A DNA stretch of 64,000 nucleotides from CAITJF01 sp032654645 (GTDB taxonomy: Bacteria > Pseudomonadota > Gammaproteobacteria > Burkholderiales > Gallionellaceae), in NCBI GenBank assembly GCA_032654645.1, contig JAULAW010000005.1, positions 248,001-312,000 on the forward strand. The letters run 5' to 3'. This document shows, in pieces, positions 1 to 8,907 of this stretch (its first letter is position 1; each line of letters starts with the position of its first letter). The notes beneath the pieces were generated by a model. That model ran no database searches. It saw only the letters and a list, made by a program, of their open reading frames with translations, and was not told the DNA's origin. The translations under genes and the position numbers were made by a program.

Positions 1-414
1 GAGCTTGGGTTTATGTATGAACGAGGCAAAGGCGTTCCGCAAGATTACCAGGAATCTGCATCGTGGTTTCGCAAGTCGGCGGATCAGGGGAATGCATCAG
101 CGCAGTTTTACCTTGGGCAGATGTACGATATTGGAAAAGGTGTTCCACAGGACTATCAGGAAGCTGCGGCGTGGTATCGCAAGTCGGCTGAGCAAGGGGG
201 AGCGTTGGCGCAACTCTATCTTGGGTTTTTGTACGACAATGGGCAGGGTATGCCCGTTGACATGGTGCAAGCGTACAAATGGTATAGCTTGGCTGCGGTG
301 AGCGGGAATGCATTTGCTCCACAGCGCAAAAAAATTGCTGAAGCCAAGATGACACCAAATGAAATCAAAGAGGCGGAGGCGTTGGCAGATAAGTGGTTGG
401 CGCAACACAAGTGA
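1..414 (+). CDS. SEL1-repeat protein, 3' part (gene begins before the window)
   Basis: The reading frame is open from base 1 (E-L-G-F precedes the first Met at 13), so the start lies upstream of the window. Three SEL1-type repeats of about 36 residues are visible, each with the pattern LGxMYxxGxGVPQDYxEAxxWYRKSAxQG, followed by a short helical tail ending ADKWLAQHK. SEL1 repeats are alpha-solenoid protein-interaction modules, often in envelope or signalling proteins of Proteobacteria. The tail resembles that of the next gene, which starts about 20 bp downstream, so the two are probably tandem paralogues. No catalytic domain is seen and the precise role is unknown. Confidence 0.85.
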   Translation, partial: ELGFMYERGKGVPQDYQESASWFRKSADQGNASAQFYLGQMYDIGKGVPQDYQEAAAWYRKSAEQGGALAQLYLGFLYDNGQGMPVDMVQAYKWYSLAAVSGNAFAPQRKKIAEAKMTPNEIKEAEALADKWLAQHK

Positions 415-434
415 TATATAAATTAACGAAACAA

Positions 435-2093
435 ATGATGATGGCCTTGTTCAGACAAGTTCTGGCGGTGTTTTTTCTTGTGGTCAGCGCGGGAGCGTGG
501 GCTGGGCTTCAGGAAGGGATCGACGCTTATGACATGGGGGATTATCGGGCCGCATTAAAGGAATTAAAACTGCTTAGTGGCGACAAGCGTGCACAGTTCC
601 TTATTGGTGTGATGTACGAGCAAGGGCTGGGTGTTCCTCGCGACGACAAGATGGCGGCTGGGTGGTACCGCAAGTCGGCTGAGCAGGGGGATGTAGAGGC
701 ACAGTACAATCTTGGGCGGATGTACGACCTGGGTCAAGGCGTTCCACAGAACGATAAGTTGGCTGTAGAGTGGTACCACAAGGCAGCAGAGCAGGGGGAT
801 GCGGAGGCGCAACACAACCTTGGACTGATGTATCGCCAGGGTCGAGGGGTTACCCAGGACTACAAGATAGCGGCAGAGTGGTACCGCAAGGCAGCAGAGC
901 AGGGGAATGAAGATGCGCAGAACAGCATTGGGATATCGTATGATCTGGGGCTAGGCGTTCCACAGAATGACAAGTTGGCGGCAGAGTGGTATCTCAAGGC
1001 AGCCGAGCAGGGGAACGCAGACGCTCAGAACAACCTTGGGGTAATGTATCGCCAAGGCCGAGGGGTTATACAGGACTACAAGATAGCGGCAGAGTGGTAC
1101 CGCAAGGCTGCCGATCAAGGAAATGCGGATGCGCAGCATAACCTTGCGATGCTATATGACATGGCGAATATCGATACGAACGAGCACCATCTCGCGATGG
1201 AGTGGTTCCACAAGGCGGCTGAGCAAGGGGATGCGGATGCGCAGAACAGTCTCGGTGTGTATTATCATTTGGGACATGGCGTTACGCAGGACTACAAATT
1301 GGCGGCAGAGTGGTACCGCAAGGCAGCCGAGCAGGGTAATGCCAATGCGCAGTACAACCTTGGGTTGATGTACCACCAGGGTCAAGGTGTTCCTCAGAAC
1401 GATAAATTGGCGGTGGAGTGGTACCGCAAGGCAGCCGAGCAGGGGAGAGCCAGTGCGCAGTATGAAATTGGTGTGATGTATCATCAAGGCAAAGGTGTTC
1501 CACAGAACGATAAGATTGCGGCTGATTGGTTTCGCAAGGCGGCTGAGCAGGAGCATGCCGATGCGGAGAACAATCTTGGGGCGATGTACCTGGAAGGCCG
1601 GGGTGTTCCGCAGGGCTACAAGGAGGCAGTATCGTGGTATTCCAGTGCGGCCCGGCATGGAAGTTTAGAGGCGCAGTACAATCTTGCTCGGTTATACGAT
1701 CTGGGGCAGGTAGTGCCGCAGAACTTCACGTTGGCAGCAACTTTTTACCGCATGGCGGCCATGCATGGGAAGGCAGAGGCCCAATATTATCTTGGAATGA
1801 TATACCGCAAAGGCTTGGGTGTACTGCGGGACGATAGGGCTGCTGTATCGTGGTACCTCAAAGCGGCCGAGCAGGGATATGCGGCAGCGCAGTACAATCT
1901 TGGCCTGATGTACAAGGCCGGAGACGGTGTGCCGGTTGACTTGGTGCAAGCATGTAAGTGGTTCAACCTGGCTGAGTTGGCAGGGGACGAAAATGCCCAG
2001 AAAGCAATAAAACCGCTGGAAGCCAGTATGAAACGCGAGGAAATTGAGAAAGCGCTTGCGATGGCAAGGGAGTGGCTGGATAGACACAAGTGA
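435..2093 (+). CDS. Secreted SEL1-repeat protein
   Basis: This is a protein of about 552 residues. Three consecutive ATGs (435, 438, 441) precede a typical Sec signal peptide ending near AGAWA. I chose 435 over the upstream in-frame GTG at 393 because 393 would overlap the preceding gene and place 14 hydrophilic residues before the signal sequence. The mature part is almost wholly SEL1 repeats, roughly thirteen units of 36 residues. The C-terminal segment DLVQACKWFNLAELAGDENAQ matches the last repeat of the upstream gene. The likely location is the periplasm or outer envelope, with a scaffold or partner-binding role. No strong Shine-Dalgarno sequence is visible, so translation may be coupled to the gene before it. 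Confidence 0.85.
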   Translation: MMMALFRQVLAVFFLVVSAGAWAGLQEGIDAYDMGDYRAALKELKLLSGDKRAQFLIGVMYEQGLGVPRDDKMAAGWYRKSAEQGDVEAQYNLGRMYDLGQGVPQNDKLAVEWYHKAAEQGDAEAQHNLGLMYRQGRGVTQDYKIAAEWYRKAAEQGNEDAQNSIGISYDLGLGVPQNDKLAAEWYLKAAEQGNADAQNNLGVMYRQGRGVIQDYKIAAEWYRKAADQGNADAQHNLAMLYDMANIDTNEHHLAMEWFHKAAEQGDADAQNSLGVYYHLGHGVTQDYKLAAEWYRKAAEQGNANAQYNLGLMYHQGQGVPQNDKLAVEWYRKAAEQGRASAQYEIGVMYHQGKGVPQNDKIAADWFRKAAEQEHADAENNLGAMYLEGRGVPQGYKEAVSWYSSAARHGSLEAQYNLARLYDLGQVVPQNFTLAATFYRMAAMHGKAEAQYYLGMIYRKGLGVLRDDRAAVSWYLKAAEQGYAAAQYNLGLMYKAGDGVPVDLVQACKWFNLAELAGDENAQKAIKPLEASMKREEIEKALAMAREWLDRHK

Positions 2094-2136
2094 CGCTGGG
2101 TTGCGGCAGCTTTCCCGCTCTCACCCCGGAGATTTA

Positions 2137-2250
2137 CAATCCTGCAATTATGTAGCAACCGCACAAAGCCGTACCCGCGCCGTTCGGCCCGCCGATGATG
2201 ACGATGCGCTTATTGTGTGCGGAGGTTCTCACGCCACGCACTTGGTCTGT
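2137..2250 (-). pseudogene. Possible remnant of a zeta-toxin-like ATPase N-terminus
   Basis: Read on the minus strand this stretch gives KRIVIIGGPNGAGTAL, close to the Walker A start of zeta-toxin-type kinases (GPNGAGKTT), but the essential Lys codon is missing and a stop follows within about ten codons. No further homologous sequence is recognisable. It is best seen as a decayed fragment and the call is tentative. Confidence 0.25.
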
Positions 2251-2332
2251 TGAGCGTGCGCTTCAAAGATCCGTCAGGGAATGATCAGGCCGGTTTTCAT
2301 GGTGGATTTGATGTTGCCTTCTTAGCGCAACA

Positions 2333-2677
2333 TTATTCGACTTCGTCCACCCGGTTATCCTGAACAATGCGCCGCGCGATGTCTTTCAAATCATCCACTG
2401 ATTCAAACTTGAGCTTTCGCCATTGCTCAGGAAGCTTATGCGATGACGATTCAGCACTGCTCAAGGGCGTAACATGGCGCGCCCCATAATAATCGGCCAC
2501 TTCTTGAATTTTGGCATCACTGGCATTGGCCTTGAATTTGACCAAAAAACTACCAGACTGCTTGGGAGGCTCATCCTTTGCAACGGCACTGGTGACTAAC
2601 CCTGCGCACAAACCAAGACTCGCTACACACAGCAGGATATTGCGCTGCAACTTTAGAAAATATTTGGATATGTTCAT
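2333..2677 (-). CDS. Small secreted protein resembling a subtilase propeptide (I9-like)
   Basis: This is a protein of 114 residues. The start at 2677 is set by a strong GGGAGG ribosome-binding site six bases upstream; an in-frame ATG ten codons earlier lacks one. Residues 1-33 form a signal peptide ending in SAVAK. The rest (SGSFLVKFKANASDAKIQEVADYYGARHV) follows the fold pattern of the N-terminal prodomain of subtilisin-like peptidases such as fervidolysin. No catalytic domain follows: the gene ends cleanly at DEVE and no subtilase lies nearby. It could be a free-standing protease inhibitor or chaperone, or the remnant of a lost protease gene. Confidence 0.6.
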   Translation of the reverse strand: MNISKYFLKLQRNILLCVASLGLCAGLVTSAVAKDEPPKQSGSFLVKFKANASDAKIQEVADYYGARHVTPLSSAESSSHKLPEQWRKLKFESVDDLKDIARRIVQDNRVDEVE

Positions 2678-2873
2678 CACAACCTCCCTATTTTGACTAC
2701 TGAACAAGGTAACCTCCTAAAAAATGATGCTAATCTCCGGACAACAAAACTGTCAATTTTCAAAAAATAAAAAGTTTGCCCCATTTTGTTTGGGTGCCGC
2801 GAAATAATTCGAACCTATCCATTTGGTTGATGTAAAGCCACATCACCCTCATGTCTCTGATACCTGCGACCCG

Positions 2874-3203
2874 TTATAGCTCGGTGTATTTTTTCGCAAC
2901 ACCTTTTGATTTTGAAACAGGATACTTCAGGGCGTTAGTTTCAATCTTTTCCAGTACGATTTGTTTAACATCAAAACCGTATTCTTCAGCAAGCAGGAAA
3001 GCGAATGCAAAAACATCTGCAAGCTCCTCCTTGACTTTATTCATATCCGCTTGCTCAGAAGATTTCCAGAGGAAAGATTCAAGAAGCTCGCTTGCTTCAA
3101 TATTTAGCGCCAGCGCAAGGTCTTTGGGATTGTGGAATTGCGCCCAATCCCGCTCATCACGAAATTTAAGTAATGATTCGATTATTTCTCTAGTGTCGTT
3201 CAC
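2874..3203 (-). CDS. MazG-like nucleotide pyrophosphohydrolase
   Basis: This is a protein of 109 residues of the small all-alpha NTP pyrophosphatase family (MazG / RS21-C6 / dCTPase type). The N-terminal FRDERDWAQFHNPKDLALALNIEASELLE and the metal-binding EExxD-type helix (KEELADVFAFAFLLAEEYG) are both present. Members hydrolyse non-canonical or excess (d)NTPs to monophosphates in the cytoplasm. Proteins of this exact length often sit near defence or mobile genes, which fits the accessory context. The GTG start at 3203 is the first available in frame. No clear ribosome-binding site precedes it, so the start is less certain than the family. Confidence 0.85.
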   Translation of the reverse strand: MNDTREIIESLLKFRDERDWAQFHNPKDLALALNIEASELLESFLWKSSEQADMNKVKEELADVFAFAFLLAEEYGFDVKQIVLEKIETNALKYPVSKSKGVAKKYTEL

Positions 3204-3481
3204 TTGAAGTAAAACCCAATAGTTGGAAAATTATGCCAGCTTGGTGGGTCAAAATTGTAACGCACCAAGCGGGCGGTGTACTCGAGTATAGGAGGCGTGG
3301 TATGTCCCGGATATGCCACTCTTCTCACCGGCTGATCGGCATGTACCGTGCCCGTTTTCGTAATGCCCAGCGGAAGCGCAATCAGAGTGTGACCGACCAA
3401 TCCTGAGATATGTTTTGTTTATTTCCAAAATGATTTGTGCTCCGTCCCTATATCACTTCTTCATCTTGCCAGATGATGCTG

Positions 3482-4288
3482 TCAGACTTTGATCGCCCGT
3501 GTAAGCAGATACTCGTGCCGGACGACATTGTCGCGCAGATATTCGCTGATCAATTCATCCACTTCTTTCCGCCACGAAGCGAGCCTTGCGGGATCTTGCT
3601 GGAGGGCCAGGACAGTCCGGATGAAAGGGCCCGTCTTGGCTTCCTGAAACAAGCGCACATGCTGAGGGCTAAGAGCCGGAATTCCCATGATTCCCCGTTC
3701 GGAGTGCAGATGTTTCACACTGTTCCCCAGCCGTTGACGCACGATAGCGACATCCCCCCACTGCACCGGAGATGCGATGCCCAGCGGTGGCGGGACATAC
3801 TGGGCGTTCAAGCTGAACAGACGGCCGATCAACTGCTCGCCGGGCCATGTGGCGAAGGCAACGATTCCACCGGGTTTCAGGGCGCGAAGCATCTCGGACA
3901 TTGCGACTTCGGGCCGTGGCGCGAACATATGCCCGAACTGGCTAATGACAACATCGAAGGAAGCATCAGGAAAGGGAAGTGCCTCGGCATCACCTTCGCT
4001 CCAGATAATATCGTCATAACCGGCCACTGCGGCGCTTTCCTTAGCCTGTGCGAGAAGTGCAGGGGTAAGGTCAAGTCCGGTCACTTTGGCGCCCATACGC
4101 CGCGCCGTGATCGCAACCACCCCGGTCCCCGTTCCGACATCCAGCACCGTCTGGCCGCCGGTCACCCTGGCAAAGTTAACCAGATGCCCGGCCACGGGTG
4201 TCGTGAAGACGGCAATGTCGCCGAAATTTCCCATGGCCCAGGTTTCACGTTGTTTGGATTTGAATTCCGCAAAAGGATCAGTGCCCAT
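3482..4288 (-). CDS. SAM-dependent class I methyltransferase
   Basis: This is a protein of 268 residues when started at 4288, where AAGGAG lies seven bases upstream. An in-frame extension to 4381 exists but lacks this signal. Motif I (VLDVGTGTGVVAITA), the acidic loop LDLTPALL, and the GDAEALPFPDASFDVV stretch are characteristic of the UbiE/Methyltransf_11 group. The C-terminal third is probably the substrate-binding part and is not diagnostic. The substrate is unknown. The neighbours (MazG-like gene, toxin-antitoxin pair) give no metabolic hint. Confidence 0.85.
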   Translation of the reverse strand: MGTDPFAEFKSKQRETWAMGNFGDIAVFTTPVAGHLVNFARVTGGQTVLDVGTGTGVVAITARRMGAKVTGLDLTPALLAQAKESAAVAGYDDIIWSEGDAEALPFPDASFDVVISQFGHMFAPRPEVAMSEMLRALKPGGIVAFATWPGEQLIGRLFSLNAQYVPPPLGIASPVQWGDVAIVRQRLGNSVKHLHSERGIMGIPALSPQHVRLFQEAKTGPFIRTVLALQQDPARLASWRKEVDELISEYLRDNVVRHEYLLTRAIKV

Positions 4289-4392
4289 GTTTATCTCCTT
4301 GGAAGAACAAATTAACAAACCGGGCTCAGGCCACGATTGTTTTGCTGCGGCTTTAGCCCGATAAAAACTATTGCGACCCAATTAGCCCCTGC

Positions 4393-4725
4393 TTAGTGAG
4401 CGAGCCGATTGAGCAACACAGTCTGCAAATCGCGCCGACTATCGAGTACCGCCATGACCAGGACACGCTGGCTCTCAACCCGGTAAATGATGCGCCAAGG
4501 CGCGCTGATGACCTCTCTATATTGCGAGATGCCGGTATGCAACAGCTCAGGCACGATACGGCCGCGATTGGGTAAAGTAACCAACAGCGCGGCTTTGGTT
4601 TCCAGCTTGTGCAAGATATTCAGCGCATCATCAACACTGTCCTGTGCGATGTAATTGATGATCTCGGTCAAATCCTGCTGTGCTGTGTGTGTCCACAACA
4701 CCTGATAGGGCTTGGTTTCAGCCAC
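4393..4725 (-). CDS. ParE/RelE-family toxin
   Basis: This is a protein of 110 residues with the RelE/ParE fold signature: an N-terminal WTHTAQQDLTEIINYIAQDS helix pair, then LPNRGRIVPELL and YREVISAPWRIIYRV strands, ending in VLDSRRDLQTVL. ParE-type members inhibit gyrase; RelE-type members cleave mRNA. The sequence alone does not separate the two, although the length and the RRDLQ tail favour a ParE-like protein. The start overlaps the end of the antitoxin gene by 8 bp, the usual translational coupling of such pairs. Confidence 0.88.
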   Translation of the reverse strand: MAETKPYQVLWTHTAQQDLTEIINYIAQDSVDDALNILHKLETKAALLVTLPNRGRIVPELLHTGISQYREVISAPWRIIYRVESQRVLVMAVLDSRRDLQTVLLNRLAH

Positions 4726-5023
4726 GTTGTTTTTGCTGCTTCAGCCCACGTTGATTTTTCTGTTTCAACAAGGACGCGCGCAGGGTATCGAACACTTTGC
4801 CTTGCGCAGTGAGTCGGTTTTTTTGCGCATCGGCCTCGCCCTGAACCATCAGCTTCAACATCAAAAAAGCATCCTGCTGGGCGCGGTAGGTCGCGTAGTC
4901 CTGCACCACCGCACTCGCCGAACCGTTCTGCGTCAGAATGATATTTGCCCCCCCGCGAGTCTCCTGCAACAAACGGCTCGCGGAAGTTTTGAAATCGGTC
5001 AGGCTAATGATTTGCTCTTGCAT
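4718..5023 (-). CDS. Phd/YefM-family antitoxin
   Basis: This is a protein of 101 residues. The N-terminus ISLTDFKTSASRLLQETR..GANIILTQNGSASAVVQDY is the Phd/YefM DNA-binding and dimerisation domain, which represses its own promoter. The lysine- and glutamine-rich C-terminus (LLKQKNQRGLKQQKQRG) would be the disordered toxin-wrapping tail. It is transcribed just before the toxin gene, with an 8-bp overlap. Confidence 0.88.
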   Translation of the reverse strand: MQEQIISLTDFKTSASRLLQETRGGANIILTQNGSASAVVQDYATYRAQQDAFLMLKLMVQGEADAQKNRLTAQGKVFDTLRASLLKQKNQRGLKQQKQRG

Positions 5024-5124
5024 GACAGGTCACCGAATAAAGATTGAATACGATCATTCTAGCAGGAGGGGAAATATAGACAAGCGAATCAATTATTAGA
5101 GGTTCCCTTAAATCAAACAGCTGG

Positions 5125-5145
5125 ATGCCGGATCAAGTCCGGCAT
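5125..5145. repeat. Short palindrome in intergenic DNA
   Basis: ATGCCGGA and TCCGGCAT flank a five-base loop, giving an 8-bp perfect stem. There is no T-run after it, so it is more likely a dispersed extragenic palindrome than an intrinsic terminator. The rest of 5024-5282 shows nothing else recognisable. Confidence 0.6.
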
Positions 5146-5282
5146 GGCGAATTTTTAGAGGTGCATTTAATTCATCCGCAAGTGCCATTGAACTTAAAAA
5201 GTCATTTGTACATTGAGATTGGGGTGCGATTCAAACTGATGTGACGTAGACTATCATACCGGATCAAAACGAAAAGGGAGCC

Positions 5283-5755
5283 ATGATGGAATCAACGATG
5301 CTGAGTGACGAAGCGATTCTGAGAGGATTTAATGCAAACCCGCAAATCAAAAACCGAATAGCCGCAATGCTTGCTGCCGTAGAAGACGCGGCAGGCGATC
5401 TGAAGGAAGCCGATGCTGCCGAGATGCGCCTGATCGAAGAGGCTCGGCGCTTGGGGCAAGAGGCAATGCAAGCGTGGGCGAACAAGCAAATCGAGGTGAC
5501 GGAACAAGAGGTTCGCCGGGGTGGGCGCGCACGGCGCGAGGGTAAAAAAACTCTGCTGGCATACCACCTAGCGTAGAGGAGCCGCAATATCGCCTTGGAA
5601 CCAAGCGGGTTCGCGCCTTTGCACAAAGCGCCAAAGTCAGCCACCGGGGCTGTTCGTGCCCGTTGCAGCGCGCAGTCACCGACTTTGGGGCGGATATGGC
5701 CTTTGCCCAAGTGATGGACAAACTGGTTGAACACTATCCAACCAGCAAATGTTAA
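5283..5755 (+). pseudogene. Frameshifted N-terminal fragment of an ISKra4-type transposase
   Basis: The first 94 codons (through EVRRGGRARREGKKTLLAY) match the N-terminal region of ISKra4-family transposases. The frame then ends at 5574-5576. The continuation (VEEPQYRLGTKRVRAFAQSA, then PLQRAVTDFGADMAFAQV) is found in another frame from about 5571 to the stop at 5753-5755. A small deletion at the junction fits. The catalytic C-terminal half is absent, so this is a dead remnant. The next gene begins 34 bp later. Confidence 0.7.
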
Positions 5756-5789
5756 GGTGTGACGCAATTGTTCATAATTGGAAACTAAA

Positions 5790-6905
5790 ATGATTCTCAT
5801 CCTCTCCTCCAACACCGACCATCAGGGTGCAGAATACCAGCAACTGATGACCCATCTAGCCACCTTACAAGGCATAAAAACCCGCATCCACACCGAACAC
5901 GGCGCCGAGCAGACGCTGACTGAAATCTACCTCATCGGCAACACCAAAGCGCTGGAAATCGACGACATGCAGAATCTGCCCTGTGTCGAGCGTGTGGTGC
6001 GCGTGTCGGAGGAATACCGCATTCTCGGGCGGCACAAGGATGACTCGCGCCCGGCGTATTTCGAATACAACGGCGTGCGCTTCGGGCAGGACACGCTCAA
6101 CGTGTTTGCCGGACTGTGTGCGGTGGACAATGCCGAGCATGTCGAACTCATGCTGAAAGCATTGCGCGACAACGGCCAGGTATGCACGCGCATGGGCGCG
6201 TACAAGCCGCGCACCAGCCCGTATGCGTTCCAGGGGCACGGCAGAAATTGCCTGCCATATGTGTTCGAGCTGGCGGGCAGGTATGGCATGAAGGTGATCG
6301 CGATGGAGATCACCCATGAATCACACCTCGACGAAATCCGCGCCGCACTGAAACAGACTGGCAATTCTACTGGGGTGATGTTGCAGATCGGCACGCGCAA
6401 CACGCAGAATTTCGAGTTGCTGAAAATCGTCGGGCGCCAGCAGGAATTCCCGGTGCTGCTCAAGCGCGGCTTCGGCATCACGCTGGATGAATCGCTCAAC
6501 GCCGCCGAGTACCTGGCGAGCGAAGGCAACCGCAACGTGGTGTTCGGCCTGCGCGGCATGAAGACCCACATGGGCGACCCGCACCGCAACCTGGTGGATT
6601 TCGCGCATGTGCCGGTGGTCAAGCGCCTGACCCGCATGCCGGTGTGCATCGACCCATCGCACTCGGTCGGCACACGCAGCGCCGCGCCGGATGGCATTCT
6701 CGACGTGATGCATGCCACCGCGCAGGGCGTGATGGCCGGCGCCAATATGGTGCTGGTGGATTTCCATCCCGCCCCCGCCAAGGCGCTGGTGGACGGCCCG
6801 CAGGCGCTGCTGCTGAATGAGCTGCCGTACTTCCTTGAAGATGTGCAGATTGCGCGCGCGGCGTATATGAATCGGGTGGCGCTGGCGCAACGTTATGCGC
6901 AGTGA
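5790..6905 (+). CDS. aroF: 3-deoxy-7-phosphoheptulonate synthase, type I-beta
   Basis: This is a protein of about 371 residues. It condenses phosphoenolpyruvate and erythrose 4-phosphate, the first step of the shikimate pathway, in the cytoplasm. The order of motifs matches the Thermotoga-type (I-beta, KdsA-like) enzymes: GAYKPRTSPYAFQG, IQIGTRNTQNFELL (here LQIGTRNTQNFELL), LLKRGFG, then IDPSHSVGTR with the metal-binding His, and VDFHPAPAKALVDGPQAL. Residues 1-70 would be the N-terminal regulatory ferredoxin-like domain. The start at 5790 is preferred over an in-frame TTG four codons upstream; GGAAA lies six bases before it. It stands alone, without other shikimate genes. Confidence 0.9.
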   Translation: MILILSSNTDHQGAEYQQLMTHLATLQGIKTRIHTEHGAEQTLTEIYLIGNTKALEIDDMQNLPCVERVVRVSEEYRILGRHKDDSRPAYFEYNGVRFGQDTLNVFAGLCAVDNAEHVELMLKALRDNGQVCTRMGAYKPRTSPYAFQGHGRNCLPYVFELAGRYGMKVIAMEITHESHLDEIRAALKQTGNSTGVMLQIGTRNTQNFELLKIVGRQQEFPVLLKRGFGITLDESLNAAEYLASEGNRNVVFGLRGMKTHMGDPHRNLVDFAHVPVVKRLTRMPVCIDPSHSVGTRSAAPDGILDVMHATAQGVMAGANMVLVDFHPAPAKALVDGPQALLLNELPYFLEDVQIARAAYMNRVALAQRYAQ

Positions 6906-6988
6906 TCCTAAAAACAGCAGTTAAATTTGCTGTCAAATGGTGCAAACCCTCTCCCCCCAGCCCCTCCCGAAAAACGCCCTCATCCCAA

Positions 6989-7040
6989 CCTTCCCCCCAA
7001 GGGGGAAGGGGCGATCGCATCCTCCCCCTTGGGGGAGGAT
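6989..7040. repeat. Two adjacent GC-rich hairpins downstream of the DAHP synthase gene
   Basis: CCTTCCCCC/GGGGGAAGG (6989-7009) and ATCCTCCCCC/GGGGGAGGAT (7019-7040) form two consecutive strong stems within a pyrimidine/purine-rich block of about 6945-7090. A related block occurs at 9929-10008, so this is a dispersed extragenic palindromic repeat. It may also stop transcription from the upstream gene. The DNA between here and the insertion element at about 7149 contains nothing else recognisable. Confidence 0.7.
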
Positions 7041-7148
7041 TGAGGAGAGGGTTGGAAGGGGAGGGGAGAAAATCCCCTCTCCCTTGGGGATAACCAGCGA
7101 CTTGCCCGCTTGCGGGCTTAGTCGAATGGCTAGTAGTTTCATCAGAGG

Positions 7149-8888
7149 TTTAGGGAGAGACCGCAGTCGCCAATTTTTTTCGCCCGAATTGAGTCCCATG
7201 AACCTGAGCGGAGTACAGTAGCAGTGTTCGCGATAGCCGCAGAATTGCCGCATTCCCTTTGGTGCTGCGAAGCCCGTGGGAGAGACTGGCGCTGGTTGGC
7301 GGTACGAGGATTGTTTGGTGAGCGAGGTTGCTTCCCGTTGGGTAGGTTTGCATCCATTTCGTCCAACCAGGCGGATTTTGCGGGCGACTCTCTCTCAAAC
7401 AAGGAGCTGACATGAAAGGATTGCAGGTATTCAACGATAGGGCGGCCGGTATCGATGTGGGCAGCGAAAGCTTGCACACCTCGATTGCCGGTGATACGCC
7501 CAGGGTCTTTGGCACCATGACCGCAGACTTGTACGCTTTGCGCGATCATCTTGTCGCCAACGGCGTTAAAACGGTCGCGATGGAAGCGACAGGCATTTAC
7601 TGGCTGTGCGTATTCGAAGTGCTCGAAGCAGCAGGGCTCGAAGTGGTCATGGTCAATGGCCGCCACGTGCAGAATGTGCCTGGCCGCAAGACCGACATGG
7701 CCGACTGCCAGTGGCTGGCCACCTTGCACGCGCATGGCCTGCTGCGTGCGGGATTTGTCCCGGAAGCCGATATCCGGTGCTTGCAGGATTACATGCGGCT
7801 GCGCACCGACCACATCAGCATGGCGGCCTCGCATGTGCAGCACATGCAAAAGGCGCTGGACCGGATGAATATCAAGATTCACGAGGTCATCAGCTCGCTG
7901 GCCGGCGTGAGCGGCCTGGCCATAGTGCGCGCCATTGTGGGCGGTGAGCGCGATACCGAAACGTTGTTGGCCTTGTGTGATGTGCAGATTCGCAAGGCTA
8001 AAGCCGAACGTATGCGCGCCGCGTTGCAAGGCTCGTGGCGCGAAGAACATCTGTTTGCGCTGTCGCAGGCACTGTCGGGCTGGGATTTTTATCAGGCGCA
8101 GATCGCCCAGTGCGATGCGCGTGTCGAGCAGGCGTTGCGCGCACGTAGCGCGCAGGATAACGGCGCCAGCGACGACGGCAGTGGCAGCAAACATAGCCCG
8201 GCAGGGTTCGACACCTGCTCCGACAACAGGGTTGCCCCGATACAGAAGGTTGGCATCAAGAAAAAACCCGTGAAAGCAACCAGCCAGAATGCGCCGCGTA
8301 TTGCGGATATGCATCCGCTGGTCGTAGCGCTCAATGGTGGCCGTGATGCGAGCGTATTGCCGGGTTTGACGGACTACTCGATTCTGCAATTGGCCAGCGA
8401 AGTCGGCACTGATTTGGCACGCTGGCCATCGGCCAAACACTTCACCGCGTGGCTGGGGCTGGCTCCAGGAGCGCATCAAAGCGGCAAGCGGCGCGGACGC
8501 CAGGCGCGCCAACGCAACCGTGCTGGCCGGGTATTTTGCACGGTGGCACGCTCTTTGGCCAACAGCACCGACAAAGCGCTCGGCGGCTTCTACCGGCGCA
8601 TCCGCGCACGCCGGGGCGGATTGCTCGCCAACCAGGCGCTGGCGCGAAAAATCGCTACGTTGTACTGGAATGTAATGGTCAAAGGTATTCAATTTGTTGA
8701 AAAGGGCCTCACTTATTATGAGCAAAAATTTGCCCAAACCGAACAACGTTTACTGCGAAAGCTGGCATCGAAGCATAATCTGGTGCTCACACCAAACCCA
8801 TTGCCTGCTTGAGGTTCATGGGTAGGGAAAACGCCCGTTGAGATTGGGATGTGGCACAGTTTTTTTCATTCAACTGCCGGATTTAGGG
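7149..8888 (+). mobile_element. IS110-family insertion sequence (ends approximate)
   Basis: The element carries one transposase gene with about 260 bp of non-coding DNA before it and about 75 bp after it. That asymmetry fits the IS110 group, whose long left end encodes a structured guide (bridge) RNA. The direct repeat TTTAGGG at 7149-7155 and 8882-8888 is the best visible candidate for the shared core at the two ends. IS110 elements lack terminal inverted repeats and make no target duplication, so the ends are inferred and not proven. Confidence 0.6.
7412..8812 (+). CDS. IS110-family DEDD transposase
   Basis: This is a protein of 466 residues. The N-terminal RuvC-like domain has the acidic positions expected of the DEDD group: AAGIDVGSESLH, VAMEATGIYW, and RKTDMADCQWLATL. 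The C-terminal Transposase_20 part is seen in VLPGLTDYSILQLASEVG and FTAWLGLAPGAHQSGKRR, and it contains the catalytic serine region. An AAGGAGCTGAC ribosome-binding site fixes the start. The frame is intact with no internal stops, so the element may be active. It is somewhat longer than the usual 330-450 residues because of a low-complexity linker around residues 245-290. Confidence 0.93.
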   Translation: MKGLQVFNDRAAGIDVGSESLHTSIAGDTPRVFGTMTADLYALRDHLVANGVKTVAMEATGIYWLCVFEVLEAAGLEVVMVNGRHVQNVPGRKTDMADCQWLATLHAHGLLRAGFVPEADIRCLQDYMRLRTDHISMAASHVQHMQKALDRMNIKIHEVISSLAGVSGLAIVRAIVGGERDTETLLALCDVQIRKAKAERMRAALQGSWREEHLFALSQALSGWDFYQAQIAQCDARVEQALRARSAQDNGASDDGSGSKHSPAGFDTCSDNRVAPIQKVGIKKKPVKATSQNAPRIADMHPLVVALNGGRDASVLPGLTDYSILQLASEVGTDLARWPSAKHFTAWLGLAPGAHQSGKRRGRQARQRNRAGRVFCTVARSLANSTDKALGGFYRRIRARRGGLLANQALARKIATLYWNVMVKGIQFVEKGLTYYEQKFAQTEQRLLRKLASKHNLVLTPNPLPA

Positions 8889-8907
8889 TGATTGGAAGCT
8901 GCGACGA

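Noticed and set aside
3204..3437. Minus-strand frame of about 66 codons between the MazG-like and methyltransferase genes
   Set aside because: No ribosome-binding site, no domain and an unlikely composition; I see no supported feature here.
7142..8746. Minus-strand open frame of 534 codons opposite the IS110 transposase
   Set aside because: It lies almost wholly opposite a well-recognised gene, has Arg/His/Gln-rich shadow composition and no family motif.
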